Positions 29,785-38,685 of a stretch of 64,000 nucleotides of DNA are shown in pieces; within the stretch, counting starts at the first letter, position 1, and each line of letters begins with the position of its first letter. The position numbers and the translations under genes are program-made. The stretch is from Paraburkholderia tropica (lineage in GTDB: Bacteria > Pseudomonadota > Gammaproteobacteria > Burkholderiales > Burkholderiaceae). The notes under the pieces are model-generated. The model had not been told where the DNA came from. It was given only the letters and a program-made list of their open reading frames with translations, and did no database searches. The stretch lies in the NCBI RefSeq assembly GCF_900109265.1, contig NZ_FNZM01000005.1:186001-250000 (forward strand). Reading direction: 5' to 3'.

Positions 29785-30312
29785 ATGGCCCGCAACATCG
29801 AAATCAAAGCCCGCGCCCGTCAGTTCGACGCCCTGCGCGAGCGCGCCGCCCAGCTCGCCACCGATGCGCCGCTGATCTTTCGCCAGCAGGACTTCTTCTA
29901 CGACGTGCCGCGCGGCCGCCTGAAGCTGCGCCAGTTCGACGACGGCACGCCGCCCGAGCTGATCTTCTACCAGCGCGACGACCGCGACGGCCCCAAGGCC
30001 TCGTACTACACGCGCAGCCCCGTGACGAACGCCGAAGCCATGCACTCGCTGCTGGCCACGGCGCTGACCACGCGCGGCATCGTGTCGAAGGAGCGCCACG
30101 TCTATCTCGCGGGGCGCACGCGCATTCATCTGGACCGCGTGGACGGTCTCGGCGACTTCGTCGAGCTGGAAGTGGTGCTCGCGCCCGACGACGACGAGCA
30201 AGGCGGCGAAGCCGAAGCGCACGCCGTGTTCAAGCAACTGGGCGTGGACGAGAGCGACCTCGTGGCCGTGGCCTACGTCGATCTGCTCAATACGCCTGCG
30301 CAGGCGGCCTGA
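29785..30312 (+). CDS. CYTH-domain protein (class IV adenylate cyclase/triphosphatase fold)
   Basis: It is 175 aa and starts MARNIEIKARAR, with the E-x-K strand typical of the CYTH superfamily (class IV adenylate cyclase, thiamine and tripolyphosphatases). Alternating charged strands follow, such as LKLRQFDDG, ELIFYQRDD and FVELEVVL, which line the triphosphate tunnel. CAGGAGCTTGC precedes the ATG. Its reaction is not determined by sequence; it may bind ATP, thiamine triphosphate or polyphosphate. It is convergent with the Lrp gene. Confidence 0.82.
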   Translation: MARNIEIKARARQFDALRERAAQLATDAPLIFRQQDFFYDVPRGRLKLRQFDDGTPPELIFYQRDDRDGPKASYYTRSPVTNAEAMHSLLATALTTRGIVSKERHVYLAGRTRIHLDRVDGLGDFVELEVVLAPDDDEQGGEAEAHAVFKQLGVDESDLVAVAYVDLLNTPAQAA

Positions 30313-30345
30313 CGCGCGTCGATGCACGCCGCGCGCGGACGCCCA

Positions 30346-30837
30346 TCAAGGCGCCGCCGCACCCGGCTCCAGATGCCCGAGCGGCAACGGGCCATTGCGC
30401 TTGAACGTCGTGAGCACGATGTTCGAGCGCACGCTGTCCACACCGGGCACGCGCATCAGCTTCTTCATCACGAACGACGACAGCGCGTTCAGATCCGGCG
30501 CCACGATCCGCAGCAGATAATCGGCGTCGCCCACCACCGCGTGACATTCGAGCACTTCCGGCAGCACATCGATCTGCTGCTGGAACTGCTCGATGATCGA
30601 ATCGCCGTGGTGCTTGAGCTTCAGGCTCGTGAACGCCGTCACGCCCAGCCCGAGCTTCTCGGGCCGCAGCACGACCCGATAGCCGTCGATCACGCCCGAC
30701 GCCTCCAGCCGCTGCAGACGCCGGCCGATCTGCGACGGCGACAACGGCACCTGCTCGCCCAGTTGCTGATGCGTGGCGCGGCCGAAGCGCTGCAAGACGT
30801 CGAGTAGCGCGAGATCGAAGTGATCGAGTTCCAGCAT
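30346..30837 (-). CDS. Lrp/AsnC-family regulator divergent from phhA
   Basis: It is 163 aa from ATG 30837 (MLELDHFDLALLDVL), chosen for the AGGA eight bases upstream; the frame continues 17 codons further. The helix-turn-helix is ATHQQLGEQVPLSPSQIGRR, followed by the RAM ligand domain with VLECHAVVGDADYLLRI. It is divergent from phhA over a region containing a long inverted repeat, so it probably regulates phhAB in response to phenylalanine or tyrosine and may control itself. Confidence 0.88.
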   Translation of the reverse strand: MLELDHFDLALLDVLQRFGRATHQQLGEQVPLSPSQIGRRLQRLEASGVIDGYRVVLRPEKLGLGVTAFTSLKLKHHGDSIIEQFQQQIDVLPEVLECHAVVGDADYLLRIVAPDLNALSSFVMKKLMRVPGVDSVRSNIVLTTFKRNGPLPLGHLEPGAAAP

Positions 30838-30842
30838 GAATG

Positions 30843-30876
30843 AATCCTGCATTGATTGACTGATTGATGCAGGATT
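30843..30876. promoter_or_regulatory. Inverted repeat in the Lrp-phhA divergent region (candidate operator)
   Basis: Arms AATCCTGCAT and ATGCAGGATT are exact complements, ten bases each, separated by 14 bases. The interior holds a near-tandem TGATTGAC/TGATTGAT. The repeat starts six bases before the Lrp start codon and lies about 100 bases ahead of phhA, suiting control of both. Confidence 0.6.
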
Positions 30877-30978
30877 ATTGCATATCAAAGCGAAACAACA
30901 CCGATTTTGCGCGCATGCCCCGTGTGCTTCGCTTTACACTGGTGCGTCAGCAAGCGCATTGAAAGGAGCATCACGCAG

Positions 30979-31875
30979 ATGGCCGCCGCCGCAACCGCGA
31001 AACTGCAGGAGCAGTTCGACGCGGGCCTGGAAACCCGCCCCGATTTCACCATCGACCAGCCGCTCGAACGCTACGGCTCGGTCGATCACGCGGTGTGGGA
31101 CCAGCTTTATCGGCGGCAAATGGCGCTGCTCGAGGGTCGCGCCGCCGACGCCTTCATCGAGGGCGCGCGGCGTATCGGCCTGAACGTGGCGCAGGTGCCG
31201 TCGTTCGAGTCCGTCAGCGAGCGCCTGATGGCCGCCACGGGCTGGCGCATCGTCGCCGTGCCGGGTCTGGTGCCGGATCGCATTTTCTTCGAGCATCTCG
31301 CCAACCGCCGCTTTCCGGTGACGTGGTGGATGCGCCGCCCCGATCAGCTCGACTATCTGCAGGAACCGGACTGCTTTCACGATCTGTTCGGCCACGTGCC
31401 GCTGCTCACCGACCCGGTTTTCGCCGATGCGATCGAGGCCTACGGACGCGCCGCGCTCGCCGTCGACGAACGCGCGCTGCCGCTGCTCGCGCGCCTCTAC
31501 TGGTACACGGTCGAATTCGGCCTGATGCGCGACGCGAGCGCGCCGCACGGCGTGAAGATCTACGGCGCGGGCATCGTCTCCAGCAAGGGCGAATCGCTCT
31601 ACAGCGTGGAAAGCGCGGCGCCCAACCGGCTCGGCTTCGATCTCGACCGGGTGCTGCGCACGCGCTATCGCATCGACACGTTCCAGAAGACCTACTTCGT
31701 GATCGATTCGTTCGCGCAGTTGTTCGACGCGCTGGGCGCCGGCATTGCGGCGCGTCTGGCCGACCCGGCCGCGCTGATCGCTACCGTTCCTCACGCGGCC
31801 GGCGACGTGCTGCAAAGCGACACGATCTATACGCGCGGCACGCGCGAAGGCTGGCTCGACGACGGCGACGTCTGA
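30979..31875 (+). CDS. phhA: Phenylalanine 4-monooxygenase
   Basis: Non-haem iron, pterin-dependent hydroxylase converting phenylalanine to tyrosine. It is 298 aa from ATG 30979 ([10 protein letters not shown]), with AAAGGAG ten bases upstream. The iron ligands are visible: H134 and H139 in CFHDLFGH, and E179 in YWYTVEFGL. It has the short bacterial form, without the N-terminal regulatory domain of the animal enzymes. It is followed by phhB for pterin recycling. Confidence 0.96.
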   Translation: MAAAATAKLQEQFDAGLETRPDFTIDQPLERYGSVDHAVWDQLYRRQMALLEGRAADAFIEGARRIGLNVAQVPSFESVSERLMAATGWRIVAVPGLVPDRIFFEHLANRRFPVTWWMRRPDQLDYLQEPDCFHDLFGHVPLLTDPVFADAIEAYGRAALAVDERALPLLARLYWYTVEFGLMRDASAPHGVKIYGAGIVSSKGESLYSVESAAPNRLGFDLDRVLRTRYRIDTFQKTYFVIDSFAQLFDALGAGIAARLADPAALIATVPHAAGDVLQSDTIYTRGTREGWLDDGDV

Positions 31876-32036
31876 GTGTGCGGCGCCGCATGACGCGCGG
31901 CGCGCACCGCCCCACGCTTTCTTGTCCCGGCATCCGCGCGCGCTCGCACGCTGCCGGGCTCGCTCGCACGCGCCGCGCATCCGTGGAAAAATGGATTGGC
32001 GCATTTCCGCACAACACAGCTCAAACAGGTGCCACG

Positions 32037-32342
32037 ATGATCAACCGACTCACATCCGAAGAGCGCGCCACGCAACTCGCCGGACTGCATGGCTGGCAGG
32101 CCGTCGCGGGCCGCGACGCCATCCAGCGCCAATTTCGTTTCGCCGACTTCAACGAGGCTTTCGGCTTCATGACGCGCGTCGCGATCAAGGCGCAGGAGAT
32201 GGATCACCATCCCGAATGGTTCAACGTCTATAACCGCGTGGAAATCACGCTCTCGACGCACGAGGCCGACGGCCTCACCGAACGCGACATTGCGCTCGCG
32301 CGCTTCATCGATTCGATCGCGCCGGGGCCGCTGTCGGCGTGA
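32037..32342 (+). CDS. phhB: Pterin-4-alpha-carbinolamine dehydratase
   Basis: Recycles the pterin cofactor used by PhhA by dehydrating 4a-hydroxytetrahydropterin. It is 101 aa, normal for the DCoH family. The active-site cluster DHHPEW (residues 56-61) and H75 in [10 protein letters not shown] are present. The start at 32037 has AGGTG nearby. It lies 161 bases after phhA on the same strand. Confidence 0.95.
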   Translation: MINRLTSEERATQLAGLHGWQAVAGRDAIQRQFRFADFNEAFGFMTRVAIKAQEMDHHPEWFNVYNRVEITLSTHEADGLTERDIALARFIDSIAPGPLSA

Positions 32343-32554
32343 AGCCCGCGCGTTCGGCGCGCGCCGCTTAAGCGCGTTCGCCACCTTCGCAACGTTCGCT
32401 GCGCGCAGCGTGTGTAATCGTCCAGGGAAAGTCCCGGATACGAATCAGGTAAACGCATTGTGCGTATCGCGCGTTAGTAAGAGGTGAGCACGACGCGCAC
32501 CAGGCAAAACCACTGCAATGAAAGCATAATGCAGGGTATCAGGCGTCCAAACCT

Positions 32555-32785
32555 TCAGCTTTGAAGGCCATTCTTGAGGGACACGTAAGACTCCCAGGCA
32601 GCACGCGCGATGGGGTCCAAACGTTCCGGTGAGAAGACGTTCTGACGCTGTACAATCAGCAGCGCATACGGCCTGGAGAGCGCGCTTGCCTCCTTGCACA
32701 ACGCGAGTTCGTCGCCGCTCGAAGGCGAACGGTTGCGCCAGAAGTTGATTGCGGCTTCGAGTTCGGTGATCGAAATATCGGACAT
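32555..32785 (-). CDS. DUF3717-family small protein
   Basis: It is 76 aa, starting MSDISITELEAAINFWR. The pattern (an acidic helix with INFWRNRSPS, then LALCKEASALSRPYALLI) matches the DUF3717 family that I know from Burkholderiales; the function is unknown. There is no signal peptide or membrane helix. It is divergent from the response regulator, with 119 bases between. The frame is open upstream, but that part overlaps the regulator's start and lacks family similarity. No clear ribosome site. Confidence 0.7.
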   Translation of the reverse strand: MSDISITELEAAINFWRNRSPSSGDELALCKEASALSRPYALLIVQRQNVFSPERLDPIARAAWESYVSLKNGLQS

Positions 32786-32904
32786 GGAGTCGTGACCGTG
32801 CAATCGTCGCACGCGGTGCCGCTCAATCGCTGTGCTTTTGAACCAAGCGGCGCTTTGCGAACTGCGTGCCTGAACGCTAAACCCATTGTACTTGAGCGAA
32901 ATCC

Positions 32905-33591
32905 ATGCGACTCCTTCTGATCGAAGACGACCGCCCCATCGCACGCGGCATCCAGTCCAGCCTCGAACAAGCCGGCTTCACGGTCGACATGGTCCACGAC
33001 GGCATCTTCGCCGAACAGGCACTCACGCAGAATCGCCATGAGCTCGTGATCCTCGATCTGGGCTTGCCCGGCATCGACGGCATGACGCTGCTCTCGCGCT
33101 TCCGTCAAAGCAACCGTCACACGCCGGTGATCGTCCTCACCGCGCGCGACGAGCTGAACGACCGCGTGCAAGGCCTCAATTCGGGCGCCGACGACTACAT
33201 GCTCAAGCCGTTCGAGCCCGCCGAACTCGAAGCGCGCATTCGCGCCGTGATGCGTCGCAGCGGCCCGCACGGCGACGTGCCGCGTCCTGAAGTGTCGCTC
33301 GGCGGCGTGCGCCTCTCGGGCGTCGACCGCCGCATCTTCAACGACGACAAGCCGCTCGAACTCTCGCCGCGCGAATTCGCCGTGCTCGAAATGCTGCTGC
33401 TGCGTCATGGCCGCGTCGTGAGCAAGGCGCAACTACAGGATCACCTCACGCACTTCGGCGGCGATCTCGGCGATACCGCGATCGAAGTCTACGTGCACCG
33501 CGTGCGCAAGAAGCTCGAAAACTGCCGTGTCGAAATCGTCACGGTGCGCGGTTTCGGCTATCTGCTGCAGGAAATTCGCCAGGCCGCCTGA
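32905..33591 (+). CDS. OmpR-family response regulator
   Basis: Two-component regulator, 228 aa. The receiver domain has D8/D9, phosphoacceptor D51 (VILDLGLPG), T79 and K101 (LKPFEP). The C-terminal winged helix contains LSPREFAVLEMLLLRHGRVVSK and VYVHRVRKKLE. It resembles TctD/QmcB-type regulators. The cognate kinase is 290 bases downstream, but a likely terminator lies between them. The signal is unknown. Confidence 0.93.
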   Translation: MRLLLIEDDRPIARGIQSSLEQAGFTVDMVHDGIFAEQALTQNRHELVILDLGLPGIDGMTLLSRFRQSNRHTPVIVLTARDELNDRVQGLNSGADDYMLKPFEPAELEARIRAVMRRSGPHGDVPRPEVSLGGVRLSGVDRRIFNDDKPLELSPREFAVLEMLLLRHGRVVSKAQLQDHLTHFGGDLGDTAIEVYVHRVRKKLENCRVEIVTVRGFGYLLQEIRQAA

Positions 33592-33605
33592 GGCCAGCCC
33601 CCGAA

Positions 33606-33644
33606 AAACGCGGCGCCGCACATCCTTGCGCACCGCGTTTTTTT
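33606..33644 (+). terminator. Intrinsic terminator between regulator and kinase genes
   Basis: AAACGCGG and CCGCGTTT form the base of a stem (with a partly paired GCGC interior), followed by seven Ts. It starts 15 bases after the regulator stop. The kinase would then need its own promoter or readthrough. Confidence 0.65.
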
Positions 33645-33881
33645 ACGGCCGGAATCGGCAGGTCTCCTGATTGTTTCGGTCTGCGCACCGGCCGGCGCCG
33701 CGCCTTGTGAACCTGGTGCGCCGCGACTCGCGCACGTCCCGTCAGTGCCCGCCGCATGCCCGGTAATTGGGCGCGCCGGCCCGACTCTGCCGCTTGCCGC
33801 CGCACCCGCGTAAAATGGTCCGGGTCTGCCCGGCGCGCCCCACGCGCCGCGCCTGTGAGACCCCTTTCGCCCGAACCGATC

Positions 33882-35453
33882 ATGTCCCTTCCGGCCGCAA
33901 CGAGCCTGCGGCGTACGCTGCTGCGGCGCCTCGCCGCCCCACTTTCGCTGCTCGCGTTGATGAGCGGCCTGATCGCCTATTGGCTCGCGTGGCAGTACAC
34001 GCAGCACGTGGTCGACCGCTCGCTCGCCGACCTGGCCACTGCGATCTCCAAACAGATCCAGATCGCCGGTCCCGAAGCGCCCGTCACGGTGCCGCCGCTC
34101 GCGCAGGCCATGTTCTCCGATCCGGTCGAGCACCTCGTCTACCGCATCAGCAACGGTGAAACCGAAATCGCCGGCGACCACGATCTGCCGCTGCAAGGCA
34201 CCAACGTGCGCCGCATGCACTACGCGTACGTGTTCGAGACCATTTATCACGGCGTGAGCGTGCGCGTCGCGCAGGTGCGCGTGCCGCAGCCCACCGGCAA
34301 CCCCATCGTGGTCGAAGTCGGCCAGCCCGTGCATCATCGCTTCCGCATCGCCGCCGAGTTCCTCGTCGCGATCATGATGCCGCTGCTGCTCCTGCTGCTC
34401 GCGGGCTGGGTGATCGTGTGGCGCGTGGTGAACCAGCAGCTCAATCCGCTGACCGATCTCGCCGATTCGCTCAACCGCCAGACGCACACCTCGCTCGAAC
34501 CCGTCGACGAGACCTTCGTGCCCGTCGAGATCCGTCCGCTCACGGGCGCGCTGAACGCCCTGCTCGGCCGCCTGAAAACCGCGCTCGAAGGTCAGCGCAA
34601 ATTCATCGCCGACGCCGCGCATCAGTTGCGCACGCCGCTGACCGCCGTGAAGCTGCACGCCGAACAGGCCGTCAACGCACGCGAGCCGCAAAAGGTCAGC
34701 GACGCCGTGCGCGAGCTGCGCGCCGCCGCCGACCGAGCGGTGCGGCTCTCGAATCAGCTGCTCTCGCTCGCTCGCGCGGAGCCGGGCGAACAGGCGGCGC
34801 GTTTCGTCGATATCGACATGGCTGCGCTCGCGTTCGAAACGGGCGCCGAGTGGGTGCCGCGCGCGCTCGCGAGCCACGTCGACCTGGGCTTCCAGCGTCT
34901 CGACGATCCGGAGAACGACACGCCGCTGATGGTGCGCGGCAATCCCGTGCTGCTGCACGAAGTGATCGCCAATCTGCTCGACAACGCGCTCAAGTATCTG
35001 CCGCCCGCGCGCCCCGACGGCGGCCGCATCACGGTCACCGTTTCGCAGACGCTCGCCGAAGGTTTGCCGATGGCCGAAATCATCGTCGAGGACAATGGCC
35101 GCGGCGTGCCGCACGCGCAGCAAGCCGATCTGTTCAAGCGCTTCTTCCGCGGCGACGGTCAGAGCGAGAGCGGCGTCGATAGCGGCGCGGGCCTCGGCCT
35201 CGCGATCGTGCACGACATCATGGCGCTGCATCGCGGCAGCGTGCATTACGAAGATGCGCCCGAAGGCGGCGCGCGGTTCATCGTGCGCGTGCCGCTCGTG
35301 AATCGCCGCATCGTGAGTGGCGACCCCGCGCAGCGCCTGAATGCGCCGCAGCCGTCCGCACTCGCCGACGACCGCGCCGCGAACGACATCGCGAACGAGA
35401 CCACGCCGACGCCCGCGAACAAACCCGCGCACGACGCGCCGGTCGATCTGTAG
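33882..35453 (+). CDS. Sensor histidine kinase (TctE/QseC type)
   Basis: Membrane sensor kinase, 523 aa from ATG 33882 (MSLPAATSLRRTL). Membrane helices span about residues 17-38 and 160-180 and enclose a periplasmic domain of about 120 residues. Then come a HAMP-like region, the dimerisation box DAAHQLRTPL with phosphorylated H247, the N box NLLDNALKY, and G boxes DNGRGVP and GAGLGLAI. A proline/alanine-rich tail follows. The signal is unknown. It probably pairs with the upstream OmpR-type regulator. Confidence 0.92.
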   Translation: MSLPAATSLRRTLLRRLAAPLSLLALMSGLIAYWLAWQYTQHVVDRSLADLATAISKQIQIAGPEAPVTVPPLAQAMFSDPVEHLVYRISNGETEIAGDHDLPLQGTNVRRMHYAYVFETIYHGVSVRVAQVRVPQPTGNPIVVEVGQPVHHRFRIAAEFLVAIMMPLLLLLLAGWVIVWRVVNQQLNPLTDLADSLNRQTHTSLEPVDETFVPVEIRPLTGALNALLGRLKTALEGQRKFIADAAHQLRTPLTAVKLHAEQAVNAREPQKVSDAVRELRAAADRAVRLSNQLLSLARAEPGEQAARFVDIDMAALAFETGAEWVPRALASHVDLGFQRLDDPENDTPLMVRGNPVLLHEVIANLLDNALKYLPPARPDGGRITVTVSQTLAEGLPMAEIIVEDNGRGVPHAQQADLFKRFFRGDGQSESGVDSGAGLGLAIVHDIMALHRGSVHYEDAPEGGARFIVRVPLVNRRIVSGDPAQRLNAPQPSALADDRAANDIANETTPTPANKPAHDAPVDL

Positions 35454-35497
35454 ACGGCGGCGCAAGCGGAGCACCGCGCACATCGCGCATCGAAAAT

Positions 35498-35525
35498 AAC
35501 AAGGGCCGCATAAGCGGCCCTTGTT
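35498..35525. terminator. Bidirectional terminator between kinase and SET genes
   Basis: AACAAGGGCCGC and GCGGCCCTTGTT form a perfect 12-bp stem with loop ATAA. On the minus strand it is followed by ATTTTCG; the T-run on the plus strand is weak. It serves two convergent genes (kinase ending 35453, SET gene ending 35578). Confidence 0.7.
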
Positions 35526-35577
35526 CATTGCGTCGTGTCGCGAAGATGCGTTGCGCGCGGCTACGCTGAATTCACGC

Positions 35578-36069
35578 TCACTTCTTTTTCTTGCCCTTCG
35601 ACTTCTTGCCGCCCTTCTCTTCTTCGGGCGGCGCGAGCATCGTGCCGCGACATTTGCGCGCGCCGCAGCGGCATTCGTATTCGCGCTTGAGCTTCTTGGT
35701 CTGCTTCGCGTCGATCACGAGACCATAGTCGTAGAACAGCTCTTCGCCGCCGTCGATTTCGCGCAGCGCGTGAATGTACACGTGCCCGTCGATTTCCTCG
35801 GCTTCGCAGTTCGGCGCGCACGAATGATTGATCCAGCGCGCGCTGTTGCCGTTCACCTTGCCGTCGATCACGTCGCCGTCATCGAGCGCGAAATAGAAGG
35901 TGTGATTCGGCTCGTCGGGATTGTGCGGATGACGGCGCAGCGCCTCTTTCCACGAAATGCGCTCGCCCTTGTATTCGATCAGACGTTCGCCAGCCGCGAT
36001 CGGACCAACCGCAAATACGCCCTTGCCGTGTACGCCCGACTGGCGCACGACGATCCTGCGTACACTCAT
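35578..36069 (-). CDS. SET-domain protein (putative lysine methyltransferase)
   Basis: It is 163 aa from ATG 36069, with AAGGA seven bases upstream. It has the SET core: HGKGVFA near residues 14-20, NHSCAPNC at 81-88 and YDYG at 113-116, then a post-SET cysteine motif CRCGARKC (zinc site with the NHSC cysteine). The tail of about 14 residues is almost all lysine, glycine and serine. SET proteins methylate lysines with S-adenosylmethionine; the bacterial target is unknown and could be a DNA-binding or ribosomal protein. Confidence 0.88.
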   Translation of the reverse strand: MSVRRIVVRQSGVHGKGVFAVGPIAAGERLIEYKGERISWKEALRRHPHNPDEPNHTFYFALDDGDVIDGKVNGNSARWINHSCAPNCEAEEIDGHVYIHALREIDGGEELFYDYGLVIDAKQTKKLKREYECRCGARKCRGTMLAPPEEEKGGKKSKGKKKK

Positions 36070-36350
36070 TGATAAATCCTTGTGAAGTACTGGGGAGACG
36101 TTTCCCGCTCGCGGCATTCGCTGCCCGGCGCGTGCGTCCTGCGTTGAAGCGCGCGTGCGATTCAAGGCAATCGACATGCAACGCCAGGCAAAGCAATGTG
36201 CGCTTCAACGTGAATGCGGCGCCTTGTCGGCGCCGCGCTCGTGAACACGCTGCGTGGATCTCGAACCTCGATCCGGGTCGCCTGGCGCGTCACATCTGGA
36301 ATCGTACACGTTCGCGGCGCCTTCGTTCAACCCGTACGCCGCATAGAGAC

Positions 36351-37463
36351 TCAACGTTGACCGAGCGTCGTCTCGCCGAACAGGTGTTTCTGGTCGCGCG
36401 GCTGCGAGCGCCAGTACTGCGGCGGCGCGCTCACCGTTGCGCCGAGTTGCGCGGCGGCGTGCCACGGCCAGCGCGGATCGTAAAGCATCGCGCGCGCCAT
36501 CGCGATCATGTCGGCTTCGCCATCTTCGACGATCTGGTTCGCCTGCAACGGATCGGTGATGAGACCCACGGCAATCGTATTCATGCCGGTCTCCTGCTTC
36601 ACCTTGCGCGCAAACGGCACCTGATAACCGGGCTCGAGCGGGATCTTCTGCAACGGCGACACGCCGCCCGTCGACACGTCGATCCAGTCGCAGCCGCGCG
36701 CCTTGAGCGCCTGTGCGAACACGACCGTTTCTTCCGGCGTCCAGCCGCCTTCGACCCAATCGGTCGCCGACACGCGCACGCCCACCGGACGATCCTCCGG
36801 AAACACCGCGCGCACCGCGTCGAAGACTTCAAGCGGAAAGCGCATGCGGTTTTCGAGCGAGCCGCCGTATTCGTCGTTGCGCTGATTCGCGATCGGCGAG
36901 AGGAATTGATGCAGCAAATAGCCGTGCGCCGCGTGCACTTCGAGCGCGTCGATACCCAGTCGCGCGGCACGGCGCGCCGTCGCCACGAAGGCTTCCTTTA
37001 CGCGCAGCAGGCCCGCGACGTCGAGCGCGAGCGGCGGCGTTTCATCGGCCTTGTGCGGCAGCGCCGAGGGCGCATGCGGCAACCATCCGCCATCGGCGAC
37101 CGAAATCAGCTGGCCGCCTTCCCAGGGCACATGACTCGACGCCTTGCGGCCCGCGTGCGAGATCTGCATGGCGATGCGAATCGGCGAATGACGACGGATG
37201 GCGGCGATCACCGGTTCGAGTGCGGCTTCGGTGGCATCGTCCCAGAGTCCGAGATCGCCGGGCGTGATGCGCCCGACCGGTTCGACGGCGGTGGCTTCGA
37301 TGCACAGCATGCCCGCGCCCGAGAGCGCGAGATGGCCAAGATGAATCATGTGCCAGTCGGTGGCTTCGCCGCGCTCGGCGGAGTACTGACACATCGGCGA
37401 CACGACGATGCGGTTCGCGAGCGTCACGCCACGCAGCGCGAACGGTGTAAAGAGCTTGCTCAT
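36351..37463 (-). CDS. Old yellow enzyme-family NADH:flavin oxidoreductase (YqjM/NamA type)
   Basis: FMN-dependent ene-reductase fold, 370 aa. Class-typical features are VVSPMCQYSAERG (YqjM-type cysteine near the flavin), AMQISHAGRKASS, the HAAHGYLLHQFLSP active-site segment and the FMN phosphate loop ADMIAMARAML. Probably reduces activated alkenes such as enals or nitro compounds; the natural substrate is unknown. It stands alone, with about 225-280 bases on either side. Confidence 0.92.
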   Translation of the reverse strand: MSKLFTPFALRGVTLANRIVVSPMCQYSAERGEATDWHMIHLGHLALSGAGMLCIEATAVEPVGRITPGDLGLWDDATEAALEPVIAAIRRHSPIRIAMQISHAGRKASSHVPWEGGQLISVADGGWLPHAPSALPHKADETPPLALDVAGLLRVKEAFVATARRAARLGIDALEVHAAHGYLLHQFLSPIANQRNDEYGGSLENRMRFPLEVFDAVRAVFPEDRPVGVRVSATDWVEGGWTPEETVVFAQALKARGCDWIDVSTGGVSPLQKIPLEPGYQVPFARKVKQETGMNTIAVGLITDPLQANQIVEDGEADMIAMARAMLYDPRWPWHAAAQLGATVSAPPQYWRSQPRDQKHLFGETTLGQR

Positions 37464-37688
37464 GGGGATGGCGCGCAGGAGGATGAGGAGCGATCGAGAA
37501 TAGCACGCGTGTTTTTTCGGCGCTGGCTACTGCAAAACGCTTGCGCGGGGCGAACCGCTTGTCCTGCCGAAACGGATGCGCGAGCAAAAAGCGGGCGCGG
37601 CAAGCCACCGGACGCGGCGGCGCGTCAGTCAGCCCGTGCGAATCCCGCGGCCGTGACGGCCTGGATGGCGTGAATCAAGTCTTGCGGA

Positions 37689-38417
37689 TCAGGGCTGCTT
37701 CGTGGCGGCCAGTTTGTCGACGGCGTCGAGCCACTCGTGCAGCATGCGGCTCGCTTGCGTTTCGAGCGTCGGCGCGTGCTGCGCCGTTTGCGCGCGCAGC
37801 GCATTGACGTCGACGCCCGCCGAAGCGATCTCGGCGGCATGACCGATCAACCAGGGCTCGAAGCGGTCGGCGCGCACTTCGGGGTGACATTGCAAACCCA
37901 GCACGTGATCGCCCCACGCGAACGCCTGGTTCTCGCACAGCGGCGTGGAGGCGAGACGCGTCGCACCCAGCGGCAGGTCGAAGGTGTCGCCGTGCCAGTG
38001 CAGCATCGAGGTCGCCGCGCCGTCCAGATGACGCAGCGGCGAAGCGCGGCCGGCGTCGGTCAGCGTGAGCGGTGTCCAGCCGATTTCCTGCTGACCCGAA
38101 GCGTAGACGCGCGCGCCGAGCACGCGCGCAATCAGTTGCGCGCCGAGGCAGATGCCGAGCGTCGGCAAACCGGCGGCAATGCGCCTTTCGATCAGCGCGG
38201 CAAGAGGAGCGAGGGTGGGATAGCGTGCGTCGTCGCACGCGTTGATCGGGCCGCCGAGTATCACCATCAGCGACGGCGAAACGGGATTGAGCGCGGCCAC
38301 GCGGGCGAAGCCGACATCGACGTAACGCACGGGACGCCCGCGGTCGCCGAACACGCGCTCGAAGCTGCCGAGGTCTTCGAAATAGACGTGACGTACGGCC
38401 AAAACCTCGCGATTCAT
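37689..38417 (-). CDS. Class I glutamine amidotransferase-like protein
   Basis: It is 242 aa. The nucleophile cysteine is in LGICLGAQLIARV, and the histidine and glutamate are in GLQCHPEVRAD. The whole protein is a single GATase domain similar to the GMP synthase-like stand-alone family. ATG 38417 (MNREVLAV) is preferred over an in-frame TTG at 38423 because of AGGGA upstream. It may release ammonia for, or hydrolyse, a gamma-glutamyl compound; no partner synthetase is adjacent. Confidence 0.88.
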   Translation of the reverse strand: MNREVLAVRHVYFEDLGSFERVFGDRGRPVRYVDVGFARVAALNPVSPSLMVILGGPINACDDARYPTLAPLAALIERRIAAGLPTLGICLGAQLIARVLGARVYASGQQEIGWTPLTLTDAGRASPLRHLDGAATSMLHWHGDTFDLPLGATRLASTPLCENQAFAWGDHVLGLQCHPEVRADRFEPWLIGHAAEIASAGVDVNALRAQTAQHAPTLETQASRMLHEWLDAVDKLAATKQP

Positions 38418-38685
38418 CGACAAATCCCTGGGTCAGCTACACAATCCGGTGCGCGGCGCGCGGCGTCTCCGCAGCGCGAACGCCGGGACACGCCAGCACC
38501 ACACGCATGAACGCACAAGCGTACACACGCGGCGTGACAAGGTGAAGGGGGACAGGCAGAAAAGCGCGAGGCCGAAGGCCCGGCGCCGATCGCGGACGCG
38601 CCGTGCGGCCGCCGCAATCGAGGCGGCCGGTACGGTCGAGCCCGCACCCGCCACGGGCCGCCCTCGCTCGGGCGGCCATCCGGCA

